DNA from: Bacteroidota bacterium
GTDB lineage: Bacteria > Bacteroidota > Ignavibacteria > Kryptoniales > JAKASW01
DNA: 9,262 bases
NCBI GenBank assembly: GCA_021789755.1
Contig: JAJYJD010000130.1
Location: 1-9,262, forward strand
Direction of reading: 5' to 3'
Shown here: positions 1 to 6,386 of the stretch, piece after piece
Position numbering within the stretch: position 1 is the first letter of the stretch
How the letters are laid out: each line of letters opens with the position of its first letter
Translations under genes and position numbers: made by a program
The notes under the pieces: generated by a model
The model's input: the letters and a program-made list of their open reading frames with translations, nothing else
Told to the model about the DNA's origin: nothing
The model's database searches: none

Positions 1-1494
1 GCAGTACATTCCCAGCTTTGCGTTCCACAAATGTTCGTTGATTCGCCTGTTCATTTCCCCGTGTTCTTCTTCGAAACGCCGGGCATCTTCCGTTTTTCCG
101 AGTGCAGCGGCGATCTTCCCGAGGTACTCTGCATCCATGGAATACAACGAGTTCAGATCGACCGCGTCGGCATTCAAAGTCGTTCCGACCATGTGCGCCC
201 TGTCGTACTCGACGTTGTCGTCCCAGCCGGTCTCCCACATAGCACCCTGTTTGAATTTCTTTTCGGACCCCCACTCGAGGAGGCCGTCATGGTTCCCATC
301 CCGCGCTTTCATCCACCACTCGTGCCATTTGACAAGATGAGGATACACCTCGGCCAGGAATGATTTGTCCGGCCAGCGCTGGTTCATCTTCCAGACCGCC
401 AGCGCGCCGACCGGCGGATCCGACCGGTCCATCGTCACGTACGCGCCGTTGTCGCTCCAATGGGAATCGAGCGGGATAAATCCGTCCGGCGTCTGGAAGG
501 AGAGAACTGCTCGAATTGTATTGCGTGCACCCTTGGGATCTTCCTGGCACGCAAGAATCCCGTTGAAGAAGCTGTCCCACGCGAAATATGGGAAGATGTT
601 CGGATCACGCCTGCCGATCCACCATCCCCGGCCGACGATGTGAACTACTCTGCCGTTGTCGCTGCTGTACAACCGGCTGAAATTCAGGTTATCGGGAATC
701 GCGGCGAGGAAATTTCCCCATGTACCGCTGGAGGTGAGATGGAATGTTTCATATCGTTCCTTCGCCGCGTCGAGCAGCGATTTCACGTCCTTCAATTCCG
801 GCAGTGGGCCCGCTCCCACACCGGAAACGAATCTTGTCGGGTGATCGGGCGTCAGGCTGAGGATCATTTCCGCGCCCGGTGTAAGATCGGCTTGTACGTC
901 GGCGGGCTTCGGATCGCAAAAAAATCGGAATGGAATGTATTCGCCTTCCGCCGTGATTCCGTAGCCGCTTACGCCATCCGCAACTGCTTTGTAGATCGCG
1001 TGAAAGTTCGGCCATGTCGCCGCAGGAAGGTTCAATGTCAGGTCGACCGACTTGTCGGACCATAGTGTGCCGACGACTGCCGTAGAATCCACACGGCCCC
1101 ACGTGAAAGTTAGTGTCGCGCCGTCGTGTTCGAACATCGATTGCACATACGAGAAGTCCGGCGACGTCGTTCCCGGCGAAATGTAAGCCACATCCGCCCC
1201 TTTATGATTGTTGTCGCCCTCTCCATCCCAGACCGGCTGATCTTTAAATTCGGGCTGTATCTCGAATGCCGTGGCGTCGTTGACGATGATGGATATGCCG
1301 CAGGGGGCATACATAAAATAATTCCCGATCTTGACTGCAAGTCGAGGACTCTTGTTCGTGTGACCGGAAGAGATTTCTGTATGATTTCTCCCCGGTTCAT
1401 CGTTCGGGTCGCGCGCGCTGCTGCCGAGAAATATTGCGCAGACTGCGAGAGTCAGAAGTGCAATCGGTCTGTTCTTCCATACCTTATTGGACAT
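1..1494 (-). CDS. GH63-like exported glycosidase, partial (C-terminal part beyond the left edge)
   Basis: The minus-strand frame stays open for 498 codons from ATG at 1494 and leaves the window at base 1, so the C-terminus is missing. The N-terminus (MSNKVWKNRPIALLTLAV...) is a basic and then hydrophobic signal peptide, with possible cleavage after SSA near residue 26. A beta-rich N-terminal domain leads into an (alpha/alpha)6 barrel with motifs typical of GH63 enzymes such as YgjK and mannosylglycerate hydrolase: FAWDSFF (304-310), IPLDSHW (340-346), RSDPPVGALAVWK (357-369), RDGNHDGLLEWGS (398-410) and ETGWDDN (421-427). By family analogy an Asp in the last motif (about D425) is the catalytic acid; the base Glu would lie in the missing part. 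Start choice: GGAAG lies just upstream, and the gene begins 12 bp after the GH127 stop, so the two are co-transcribed. The substrate (an alpha-glucoside or alpha-mannoside) is inferred. The fold family is fairly sure, the exact GH subfamily less so. Confidence 0.78.
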   Translation of the reverse strand, partial: MSNKVWKNRPIALLTLAVCAIFLGSSARDPNDEPGRNHTEISSGHTNKSPRLAVKIGNYFMYAPCGISIIVNDATAFEIQPEFKDQPVWDGEGDNNHKGADVAYISPGTTSPDFSYVQSMFEHDGATLTFTWGRVDSTAVVGTLWSDKSVDLTLNLPAATWPNFHAIYKAVADGVSGYGITAEGEYIPFRFFCDPKPADVQADLTPGAEMILSLTPDHPTRFVSGVGAGPLPELKDVKSLLDAAKERYETFHLTSSGTWGNFLAAIPDNLNFSRLYSSDNGRVVHIVGRGWWIGRRDPNIFPYFAWDSFFNGILACQEDPKGARNTIRAVLSFQTPDGFIPLDSHWSDNGAYVTMDRSDPPVGALAVWKMNQRWPDKSFLAEVYPHLVKWHEWWMKARDGNHDGLLEWGSEKKFKQGAMWETGWDDNVEYDRAHMVGTTLNADAVDLNSLYSMDAEYLGKIAAALGKTEDARRFEEEHGEMNRRINEHLWNAKLGMYC

Positions 1495-1506
1495 AAGACT
1501 TCCGTT

Positions 1507-3450
1507 TTACTTTGCAGCCGCGGTGTTCCAGTAGACTGTGTAATGCTGGTGGTTTATTTCGTAGAGAGGCGCCAGCTCCACATCGTTAGGTCGTCCGACT
1601 CCGACTGTCTTGAAATGAAGCGGCTTACCCGGCACCGGCTTAAGCCATCTTGTCGCAGGTTTATCGGTATTGGCGAGGTCGGGAACGCTGACATCCGGCA
1701 TGTCGAAGAATTCATTGTTCTCTTTTCCATAGGGAAGCGGGACATAACCGCCGAGTTCGCCCGCCAGCACGATAGGGCCGTACATTATCGCCACTTTGTT
1801 GCTGTCGTCGGCCATCGGTTCGACTCGCAGACGCATGGGCAGTGAGATTTCAACTTTGTCGCCGTCGTGCCAGGTACGCGTTACGCTCTCATAACTGCCG
1901 GGTTTTCCGGTCGCCGCAATTCTCCGCCCGTTCACCTTGATCCCAAAACCGGCTCCCGCCCATTCAGGACGACGTATCTCCAGAGTCAAACTCTGGCTGT
2001 GCTTCAATTTCAGATGCAGCGTGCTTACCTGTGACTCAGGAAAACTCGTTTCCTGCCGGACCGTCAGTCCTTTCGCGTTCCACTGGAGCACAGACGGAAT
2101 AAACAGGTTCACATACAAACTATTCTCACCGTGCATATAGATGAACTTCCCGTACTTGGAGTGATTTTCCATTCCGGTTCCGACGCAGCACCAGAAGGAA
2201 TTGTACGGTGTGCTGAAAGTCTTGAAGAAGCCCGGCTCGAGAGATATAAAATAAGTCACCATACCGGTCTCCGGATCCTGGGAAGCGAGTATGTCGTTGT
2301 ACAGCGCCCGCTCGTAGTATTCCGCATAATCGTCTTTCGGATCCCATTCCATCAGATGGCGCGTCAGCTTCAGCATGTTGTAGACGTTGCACGTCTCGCC
2401 GGTTTCCCGGTTGACTGGAAGATCACCGAGCTTGCCGAAATATTCGTAGTCTCCCATCTCGCCGTTTATATAAGTTCGTCTCTGTGTGACCTCCTGCCAG
2501 AAATACTCTGCGATGTTATGCATCGTTCGATCGCCATCGACCTCATATTCTTTTGCGGCGCCGATTACCTTCGGTATCTGCATGTTCACGTGGTTGCCGG
2601 CGAGCGAATCGACGCCCTGGGCGAGGGGAGCGAACAGCACTTCGTCGTTGAAGCGCTTCGCAAGATCGAGAAACCTTTTCTCGCCGGTCATTTCGTAGAG
2701 GTCTGCCATCACCTCATTCATGCCGCCGTATTCGCAACGGAGCATATGTGTGAACTGGGAGTCGGTCAAGTGGCTGGAAAAGTCGACTGCCCAGTCTCCG
2801 TATTTCTCCATCACCTCTTTGGCCTGTTCGTTGCCCGTATATCGATATGCATCGCGCAGGCCGGCAAATGTTTTATGCAGGTTGTACCATGGCGACCAGA
2901 CGCTGTCGAGGCTGAAATTCTGTGTGACGATTTCTCCGCCTTCGACTTTCTTCCAGAAGGCCGGTCCGTCAGGTATGCCGCCGATGTAACCGGTTCCGAG
3001 CGCCGCCTGGCATTTCTGCAGCTCGCCGACGATATAGTCGACTCTGTCTTTCAGTATCGTGTCGCCGGTTGCGGCGTACATCATGGAGGCAGCCGAGAGG
3101 TAGTGACCGAGTATGGCGCCGGAGAGCTGGCTTGATTCCCAGCCCTTATACTGCGGAGCTTTCGGCTGAAGTCCGGCTGCTTTGAGGTACGGCGCCAGAA
3201 GTCTGTCTTTGTCCAGCGCCAGCAAATATTTTTCGTCCATATCCATTGCATGCTTGAACGGACCCGAAAGCAACCGGACGTCACTCAGTTTAAATGTCGT
3301 AATTATAGCGGCGACATTTTTCTGTTGGGCGTTCACGGCGCCGAGTGAAACGCACTGAATAGCAAAGATGAACGCGAGGATCAAGAGCGCCTGCGCGCCC
3401 GGCACGTTTTTCATGGTCAAATGTGGTCGGGAGGGTTTGCTGTTTTTCAT
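1507..3450 (-). CDS. GH127 (DUF1680) exported beta-L-arabinofuranosidase-type glycosidase
   Basis: This 647-residue protein is a complete member of the GH127/DUF1680 family, whose characterised enzymes such as HypBA1 remove beta-L-arabinofuranose with a zinc-bound cysteine nucleophile. An N-terminal signal peptide (hydrophobic core about 20-37, likely cleavage after VNA41) sends it across the inner membrane. The diagnostic motifs are GETCNVYNMLKLTRHL (351-366) and FWCCVGTGMENHSKYG (419-434). By comparison with HypBA1, E352, C354, C421 and C422 form the Cys/Glu zinc site with C421 as nucleophile. E336 (DYEYFG) falls exactly 16 residues before E352, as the HypBA1 acid/base Glu does. The C-terminal beta-sandwich ends with HQHYTVYW. 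AAAGGCGG lies upstream of ATG 3450; Met13 is an alternative start that also leaves a good signal peptide. It is the first gene of an operon with the GH63-like gene. GH127-type enzymes also act on other deoxy or branched sugars, so the substrate is inferred. Confidence 0.9.
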   Translation of the reverse strand: MKNSKPSRPHLTMKNVPGAQALLILAFIFAIQCVSLGAVNAQQKNVAAIITTFKLSDVRLLSGPFKHAMDMDEKYLLALDKDRLLAPYLKAAGLQPKAPQYKGWESSQLSGAILGHYLSAASMMYAATGDTILKDRVDYIVGELQKCQAALGTGYIGGIPDGPAFWKKVEGGEIVTQNFSLDSVWSPWYNLHKTFAGLRDAYRYTGNEQAKEVMEKYGDWAVDFSSHLTDSQFTHMLRCEYGGMNEVMADLYEMTGEKRFLDLAKRFNDEVLFAPLAQGVDSLAGNHVNMQIPKVIGAAKEYEVDGDRTMHNIAEYFWQEVTQRRTYINGEMGDYEYFGKLGDLPVNRETGETCNVYNMLKLTRHLMEWDPKDDYAEYYERALYNDILASQDPETGMVTYFISLEPGFFKTFSTPYNSFWCCVGTGMENHSKYGKFIYMHGENSLYVNLFIPSVLQWNAKGLTVRQETSFPESQVSTLHLKLKHSQSLTLEIRRPEWAGAGFGIKVNGRRIAATGKPGSYESVTRTWHDGDKVEISLPMRLRVEPMADDSNKVAIMYGPIVLAGELGGYVPLPYGKENNEFFDMPDVSVPDLANTDKPATRWLKPVPGKPLHFKTVGVGRPNDVELAPLYEINHQHYTVYWNTAAAK

Positions 3451-3485
3451 CTTCTGACACCGCCTTTACGTTTGTCTTCGATCGA

Positions 3486-3514
3486 ATTTAAGGCCCGGAT
3501 GATCTATCTCTCAA
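3486..3514 (-). promoter_or_regulatory. Candidate promoter of the glycosidase operon
   Basis: On the minus strand TTGAGA (3514-3509) and TTAAAT (3491-3486) are separated by 17 bp, which resembles a sigma-70 -35/-10 pair. It would give a leader of about 30 nt before ATG 3450. If the host is a Bacteroidota member its consensus may differ, so this is only a candidate. Confidence 0.3.
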
Positions 3515-3599
3515 TGAATGCCTTTGGAAATTGGGACGCAAAGCTTAAATTTTAACTGCGGTTCCCGCAGAAGCAAGCGGAATCTGCCGATTACAGCTT

Positions 3600-3656
3600 T
3601 GCCCGGTGGTGTAATTGGCAACACGTCCCGCCCTTGGCGGGAAAAGTCAAGGTTCG
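3600..3656 (+). pseudogene. Truncated tRNA-Gln copy with a replaced anticodon arm
   Basis: Bases 3600-3625 are identical to the first 26 nt of the intact tRNA-Gln that starts 67 bp downstream, and 3643-3656 match its variable loop and 5' T-arm. The 17 nt between form a different but well-paired anticodon arm (TCCCG/CGGGA) whose loop CCCTTGG lacks the universal U33. After 3656 the similarity stops in an AT-rich stretch, so the 3' T-stem and the acceptor 3' strand are missing. It cannot fold as a tRNA. It is either the remnant of a tandem duplication or a tRNA-Gln(TTG) gene that lost its 3' end. Confidence 0.75.
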
Positions 3657-3666
3657 TTTATAAAAT

Positions 3667-3739
3667 TGCCCGGTGGTGTAATTGGCAACACGCCTGACTC
3701 TGGATCAGGAAAGTCAAGGTTCGAGCCCTTGCCGGGCAG
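3667..3739 (+). tRNA. tRNA-Gln (anticodon CTG)
   Basis: A complete cloverleaf can be drawn: acceptor TGCCCGG/CCGGGCA with G as discriminator, D-arm GTG/CAC, anticodon stem CCTGA/TCAGG with loop CTCTGGA (U33 present, anticodon CTG, reading CAG), variable loop AAAGT, and T-stem CAAGG/CCTTG with loop TTCGAGC. CCA is not encoded. Confidence 0.95.
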
Positions 3740-3748
3740 CTTTCTTAG

Positions 3749-3821
3749 AATTTTGAATTCTAAATTCTCAATTTTGAATTGAACTCGGATGCAGGTGGGA
3801 GCCGATTAAGAATTCAAAATT
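3749..3821. repeat. AT-rich inverted repeat between tRNA-Gln and tRNA-Glu
   Basis: AATTTTGAATTCT (3749-3761) is the exact reverse complement of AGAATTCAAAATT (3809-3821). A further related AATTTTGAATT lies at 3770-3780. The two 13-bp arms enclose 47 bp. It could be a processing or termination signal between the tRNAs, or a small palindromic intergenic repeat. No coding potential is evident. Confidence 0.55.
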
Positions 3822-3846
3822 TAAAATTCATAATTCTCACCCAAAT

Positions 3847-3919
3847 GGCGCTATCGTCTAGTGGCCCAGGACGTCGCCCTCTCAAGGCGAAAACACGGGT
3901 TCGACTCCCGTTAGCGCTA
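3847..3919 (+). tRNA. tRNA-Glu (anticodon CTC), integration target
   Basis: The cloverleaf is complete: acceptor GGCGCTA/TAGCGCT (a G.U pair at 1:72) with A as discriminator, D-arm GTC/GAC, anticodon stem TCGCC/GGCGA with loop CTCTCAA (anticodon CTC, reading GAG), variable loop AAAC, and T-arm ACGGG/CCCGT with loop TTCGACT. CCA is not encoded. Its part from the D-loop to the 3' end is duplicated at 9139-9198. The gene therefore served as attachment site for the downstream element and was left functional by it. Confidence 0.95.
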
Positions 3920-3924
3920 CAAAC
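3860..3924 (+). repeat. attL (left 65-bp direct repeat)
   Basis: It is identical base for base to 9139-9203. The base before it differs (T here, G at the right copy), as does the base after it (T against C). It begins AGTGGCCCAG in the tRNA D-loop and ends CTACAAAC, five bases beyond the discriminator. Confidence 0.92.
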
Positions 3925-3976
3925 TGGCTGAAATTCCGCTACAATCCCCCCCGTTTTTGGTGTTCCCCTCGAATTT

Positions 3977-4007
3977 GTGAGTATCCCACTCACCAATTTA
4001 CTCACCA
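3977..4007 (+). promoter_or_regulatory. Left arm-type integrase binding repeats
   Basis: ACTCACCA occurs at 3988-3995 and 4000-4007, a 12-bp period. An inverted GTGAGT is at 3977-3982, just before the integrase ribosome binding site. The same octamer with the same 12-bp period lies inside the right end (9118-9137). Tyrosine integrases use such short repeats as arm sites. They may also let integrase repress its own promoter. Confidence 0.6.
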
Positions 4008-4043
4008 CTTTCCCGTAAGTGAAGATGCCGTCAGGAGGTCAAA

Positions 4044-5060
4044 ATGTACCTGTCAAAGCGCGAGAACGGCATTTATTACTTGTACTTTGAGACAGATGGA
4101 AGGCTGAAGAAAATATCCACCAGAGCGAAGCTGAAGAGCGAAGCCTTGAGATTCCTGAGCAATTTCCAGCACGAACTCAGGAGGCGGAAAGAGTCAAAGC
4201 TGGAAACTATTGACATTCAGCAATTCTCATTCAAGTTCCTGAGACAGTTTGAACCCGGACACTCTCCGAAATCCCTTGCGGATTATATCACAACCTTCCG
4301 GCAACTGGAAAAGCATTTCGGGAATGCTGACTTGAAAACGATTGGCCCGAACGCACTGGCTGAGTATATCGCAAGGCGAATCCGGGAAACGTCCGTCTAT
4401 GCCGCGAGAAAAGATTATATCAATCTCTCAGCTTGCTTCAATTGGGCGGTGAAGAATAATTTTCTTCTGGAGAATCCATGCAAGGAGATCCCGAAGCCGA
4501 GAGTACCGGAAAGGCTCCCTATCTTCTTCAGCGAAGCCGAGTTCCAAGTCCTGCTCGCACAAATCGACAGCCGGGATATGAAAGACCTTGTGCTGTTCGC
4601 AGTAAATACCGGACTGAGGCAAATGGAACTTTTAACTTTGGAATGGAACCAGGTGAACCTTGAGAGGAAGTCGATAGTCCTGGACAACAGAGGGCACATA
4701 ACGAAGAGCAAGAAGATTCGGAGCGTTCCACTAAACGACAGGGCTTCTGCGGTCCTTCAAGGTCGAAGGGATCGGACTTTCGGCAGTCTCGTTTTCACAA
4801 TGGAGGGCGAACCAGGAAGACAGCATAAAGTGAGTCAAGGATTCAAGAAGTACGTCAGGCGGACGAAGCTGAATCCGAAACTCAACTTCCACAGTCTTCG
4901 ACATACGTTTGCATCCTGGCTTGTTCAGAGAGGCGTTTCGATTTACCAGGTGTCGAAGCTGCTCGGACATTCAAGCGTGAATGTGACGGCGATATATTCG
5001 CACTTGCAGCCGGATGACTTGAGGGATTCCGTCAGCAAACTTGTGGAAGAGACAAATTGA
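4044..5060 (+). CDS. int: Tyrosine recombinase (site-specific integrase)
   Basis: This 338-residue protein inserts and excises the element at tRNA-Glu. The N-terminal third (about 1-60) is a small arm-binding-type region. Residues about 65-155 are a SAM-like core-binding domain, and about 160-330 form the catalytic domain. The catalytic set is complete: R192 in NTGLRQMELLTLEW, K221 in the ITKSKK beta-hairpin, H283 and R286 in FHSLRHTFASWLV, H309 in LLGHSS and the nucleophile Y318 in AIYSHL. The start is well supported by AGGAGG (4033-4038), five bases before ATG. The gene reads away from attL in the same direction as the tRNA, the usual layout for tRNA-targeting elements. No excisionase is recognisable; one of the small downstream genes could fill that role. 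Confidence 0.96.
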   Translation: MYLSKRENGIYYLYFETDGRLKKISTRAKLKSEALRFLSNFQHELRRRKESKLETIDIQQFSFKFLRQFEPGHSPKSLADYITTFRQLEKHFGNADLKTIGPNALAEYIARRIRETSVYAARKDYINLSACFNWAVKNNFLLENPCKEIPKPRVPERLPIFFSEAEFQVLLAQIDSRDMKDLVLFAVNTGLRQMELLTLEWNQVNLERKSIVLDNRGHITKSKKIRSVPLNDRASAVLQGRRDRTFGSLVFTMEGEPGRQHKVSQGFKKYVRRTKLNPKLNFHSLRHTFASWLVQRGVSIYQVSKLLGHSSVNVTAIYSHLQPDDLRDSVSKLVEETN

Positions 5061-5061
5061 G

Positions 5062-5088
5062 TTGACACACGAAACCCGCGAATATGTC
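5062..5088 (+). promoter_or_regulatory. Possible promoter downstream of the integrase
   Basis: A perfect TTGACA (5062-5067) overlaps the region just after the integrase stop, with TATGTC at 5083-5088. The 15-bp spacing is short, so strength is doubtful. If active, it would transcribe the structured leader at 5110-5174 from close to its 5' end. Confidence 0.25.
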
Positions 5089-5109
5089 CAAGGAAAAAAT
5101 CACAGCACA

Positions 5110-5174
5110 GCCCCTGTTTCGTTCTCCGCCCATCGGAGAGGCCGCTGGACACGGCTCGCAGGCGAGACAGGGGC
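5110..5174 (+). ncRNA. Structured leader A: three-way-junction RNA before the 73-aa gene
   Basis: The outer helix is GCCCCTGTTTCG (5110-5121) with CGAGACAGGGGC (5163-5174), 12 bp including one U.G pair. It encloses hairpin 2 (TCTCCG 5123-5128 / CGGAGA 5134-5139), one unpaired G (5140), hairpin 3 (GCCG 5141-5144 / CGGC 5152-5155) and a GCAGG junction. A short T-rich stretch (GCCTTATTTC) follows, then GGGAGGG and the start codon of the next gene, 24 nt after the helix. Leader B repeats this architecture with different helix sequences but the same junction bases. It could be an attenuator, a riboswitch-like element, an antitermination signal or a protein-binding RNA. Its function is unknown. Confidence 0.65.
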
Positions 5175-5198
5175 GCCTTATTTCGGGAGGGTTGAGTC

Positions 5199-5420
5199 AT
5201 GAACAAGCTTGAAGAGTCACATGGGCACGAGGCATCTGGAAACCAAGAGCATCCGGTGACTCGTGCACTCAGGGAGCTAAGGGAATGCACGGTAGAGGCA
5301 GGCGAGAAGATAGCGAAACAGAGAAAGAAAGAGAGAGCAATCAAGGAACTGGCGGGCGTACTTCAGTACCAGATGAAACTCGTGACAGAACTTATCGGTG
5401 AACTTGCGAGAGAGTCTTGA
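5199..5420 (+). CDS. Small charged helical protein, unknown function (73 aa)
   Basis: The family is not recognised. The 73 residues have a polar N-terminus (1-18) followed by a nearly continuous amphipathic helix (about 19-70) rich in Glu, Lys and Arg with regularly spaced Leu and Val, as in EKIAKQRKKERAIKELAG and LVTELIGELAR. This suggests a coiled coil or a small dimeric regulator. There is no signal peptide or membrane segment. GGGAGGG sits about eight bases before ATG, which supports the start. It is the first gene after the integrase and lies under structured leader A. By position it might be an excisionase or accessory regulator, but no winged-helix or HTH motif is visible to confirm that. 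Confidence 0.7.
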   Translation: MNKLEESHGHEASGNQEHPVTRALRELRECTVEAGEKIAKQRKKERAIKELAGVLQYQMKLVTELIGELARES

Positions 5421-5495
5421 TCCGGTTGCGAAACTGACGAACTCAGACTAAATTTCAGAGCGAGAACGTGCTGAATAAATTGCCATATCCAATTC

Positions 5496-5565
5496 AAATC
5501 CCGCTTTCGTTTCCGCATAATGCGGAGGACCGGAGGCAACCGGTCAGCACACGAGAGCGGGATTT
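5496..5565 (+). ncRNA. Structured leader B: covarying three-way-junction RNA with terminator tail
   Basis: AAATCCCGCTTTCGT (5496-5510) pairs with ACGAGAGCGGGATTT (5551-5565), 15 bp with one U.G at the same place as in leader A. Inside are hairpin 2 (TCCGCA 5512-5517 / TGCGGA 5521-5526), a single G (5527), hairpin 3 (GACCGG 5528-5533 / CCGGTC 5540-5545, loop AGGCAA) and the junction AGCAC. T6 (5563-5568) follows the stem, so it can act as an intrinsic terminator. The GGCAA of loop 3 can also pair with TTGCC (5571-5575) just before the ribosome binding site. A weak TTGCGA-17-TAAATT promoter candidate lies at 5426-5454. The leader stands 25 nt before the next start codon. Confidence 0.68.
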
Positions 5566-5586
5566 TTTGTTTGCCGGGGGTGCACC

Positions 5587-6210
5587 ATGACGTGGAATAG
5601 CCGAAACGAAATCTTCAACGAAGAGGAAGTCCAGAACGCTGTCGATAAAGAGACGCGGAGAATATTCAACCAGTTTCTTGATAAACTGATAACTACTTCC
5701 AGACCAGGAATGCAGGCCGCCCTTGAAAGAGTTAAAAGAGAGGGCAACGCACCTGGAACACACGAGGCAATTCACAACTATATTAGTCAAGATGTGACGC
5801 TACTCTTCAGAGATGCACTGGAACCAAAAGACGAACCGTTATCTTCGGAAAGGATTTGGAAAGCCAAAGCCGGAGCGCTGTACAAGAGTAAGGAGGCTTT
5901 TCTGAGCTTTGTTACTTTTCCCATCGAGGACTTGCTTGAGTTTGCCGCCTTTGTACACGCGGATAATGTAAGAGGTCTGGAACGGGGATTGATGAGAGCA
6001 CAAAAGAAAATCGAAAAACAGAAGAGAGGAAGACAATATCTGCCACATAGACAATACCCTGATGAAATGCGGAACCGATACCGTGAGCTGTGCAAAACCA
6101 TGAAACAGTACGAGGCGGCTTCAAAAGTCTTTGGAGAATTCAAAGGTAAGTTCCCCTCCAAGGCGAGCATCGACGGGTTCATCCGGGAATGCCGGAAAAT
6201 TCGGAACTAA
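5587..6210 (+). CDS. Unknown soluble helical protein (207 aa)
   Basis: The family is not recognised. The protein is hydrophilic and mostly helical, with no signal peptide or membrane span. Residues 12-50 are acidic to amphipathic (NEEEVQNAVDKETRRIF) and 84-125 hold a more hydrophobic patch (AFLSFVTFPIEDLLEFAAF). Residues 128-152 are strongly basic (GLERGLMRAQKKIEKQKRGR). The C-terminal stretch 160-207 contains EAASKVFGEFKGKFPSKASIDGF, which has a helix-turn-helix look but no clear signature. The basic character suggests nucleic-acid binding. GGGGG (5576-5580) lies six bases before ATG. It is flanked upstream by leader B and downstream by a terminator and repeat, so it is probably its own transcription unit. 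The position between integrase and replication genes matches where satellites often keep regulators or helper-interference genes. Confidence 0.72.
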   Translation: MTWNSRNEIFNEEEVQNAVDKETRRIFNQFLDKLITTSRPGMQAALERVKREGNAPGTHEAIHNYISQDVTLLFRDALEPKDEPLSSERIWKAKAGALYKSKEAFLSFVTFPIEDLLEFAAFVHADNVRGLERGLMRAQKKIEKQKRGRQYLPHRQYPDEMRNRYRELCKTMKQYEAASKVFGEFKGKFPSKASIDGFIRECRKIRN

Positions 6211-6238
6211 AGTTCCGCTTTTTCGGAAGTAAAGTTCC
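6200..6238 (+). terminator. Terminator hairpin and tandem 17-bp near-palindromic repeat
   Basis: CGGAAC (6202-6207), loop TAAA and GTTCCG (6212-6217) followed by CTTTTT form a compact intrinsic terminator that includes the stop codon of the 207-aa gene. The 17-mer TTCGGAAcTAAAGTTCC (6200-6216) recurs with one mismatch at 6222-6238, exactly 22 bp later. The second copy lacks its own T-tract. The pair could instead be two operator half-sites on the same DNA face. Confidence 0.6.
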
Positions 6239-6270
6239 TTCCCTCGTTCTTCCCACCCATTTAACTTCAA

Positions 6271-6370
6271 TTGTTCAGCTTCTGAGGCGGGTTTCCCAAA
6301 GAGTTTCCGCCTGCCGTCTCTCTCCTATCGCCCGCGAGTAGAGGCTGAACAACGGCAGGCATATTTTTTC
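6271..6370 (+). ncRNA. Structured leader C: pseudoknot or switch with terminator tail
   Basis: TTGTTCAGCTTCT (6271-6283) pairs with AGAGGCTGAACAA (6340-6352), 13 bp with one U.G pair. Inside, AGGCGG (6285-6290) pairs with CCGCCT (6307-6312). In addition GCCTGCCGT (6309-6317) is fully complementary to ACGGCAGGC (6352-6360), which is followed by ATATTTTTT. The second pairing crosses the outer stem, so the RNA could form a pseudoknot or toggle between two folds, one of them a terminator. The start codon of the 86-aa gene is 26 nt after the last helix, the same distance as in leaders A and B. The inside differs from A and B, so common descent is uncertain. Confidence 0.55.
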
Positions 6371-6386
6371 ACTGAGGAAGTCTACG

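Noticed and set aside
2131..3135. A 334-codon plus-strand frame inside the GH127 gene
   Set aside because: It lies wholly antisense to a gene with strong family motifs and has no recognisable domain. It is a codon-bias shadow.
3600..3723. The tRNA-Gln duplication as a second attachment site
   Set aside because: The copies are only 67 bp apart with nothing between them, and the duplicated part is the 5' end, not the 3' end used by tRNA-targeting integrases.
5110..5565. The leaders as hammerhead ribozymes or a common riboswitch
   Set aside because: No CUGAUGA/GAAA core is present, and no B12, TPP, SAM or c-di-GMP consensus boxes could be found by eye.
5110..6370. The structured leaders as integron attC sites
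   Set aside because: The attC core boxes RYYYAAC and GTTRRRY are missing, there is no IntI-specific region in the integrase, and the inner hairpins form a three-way junction rather than one long imperfect stem.
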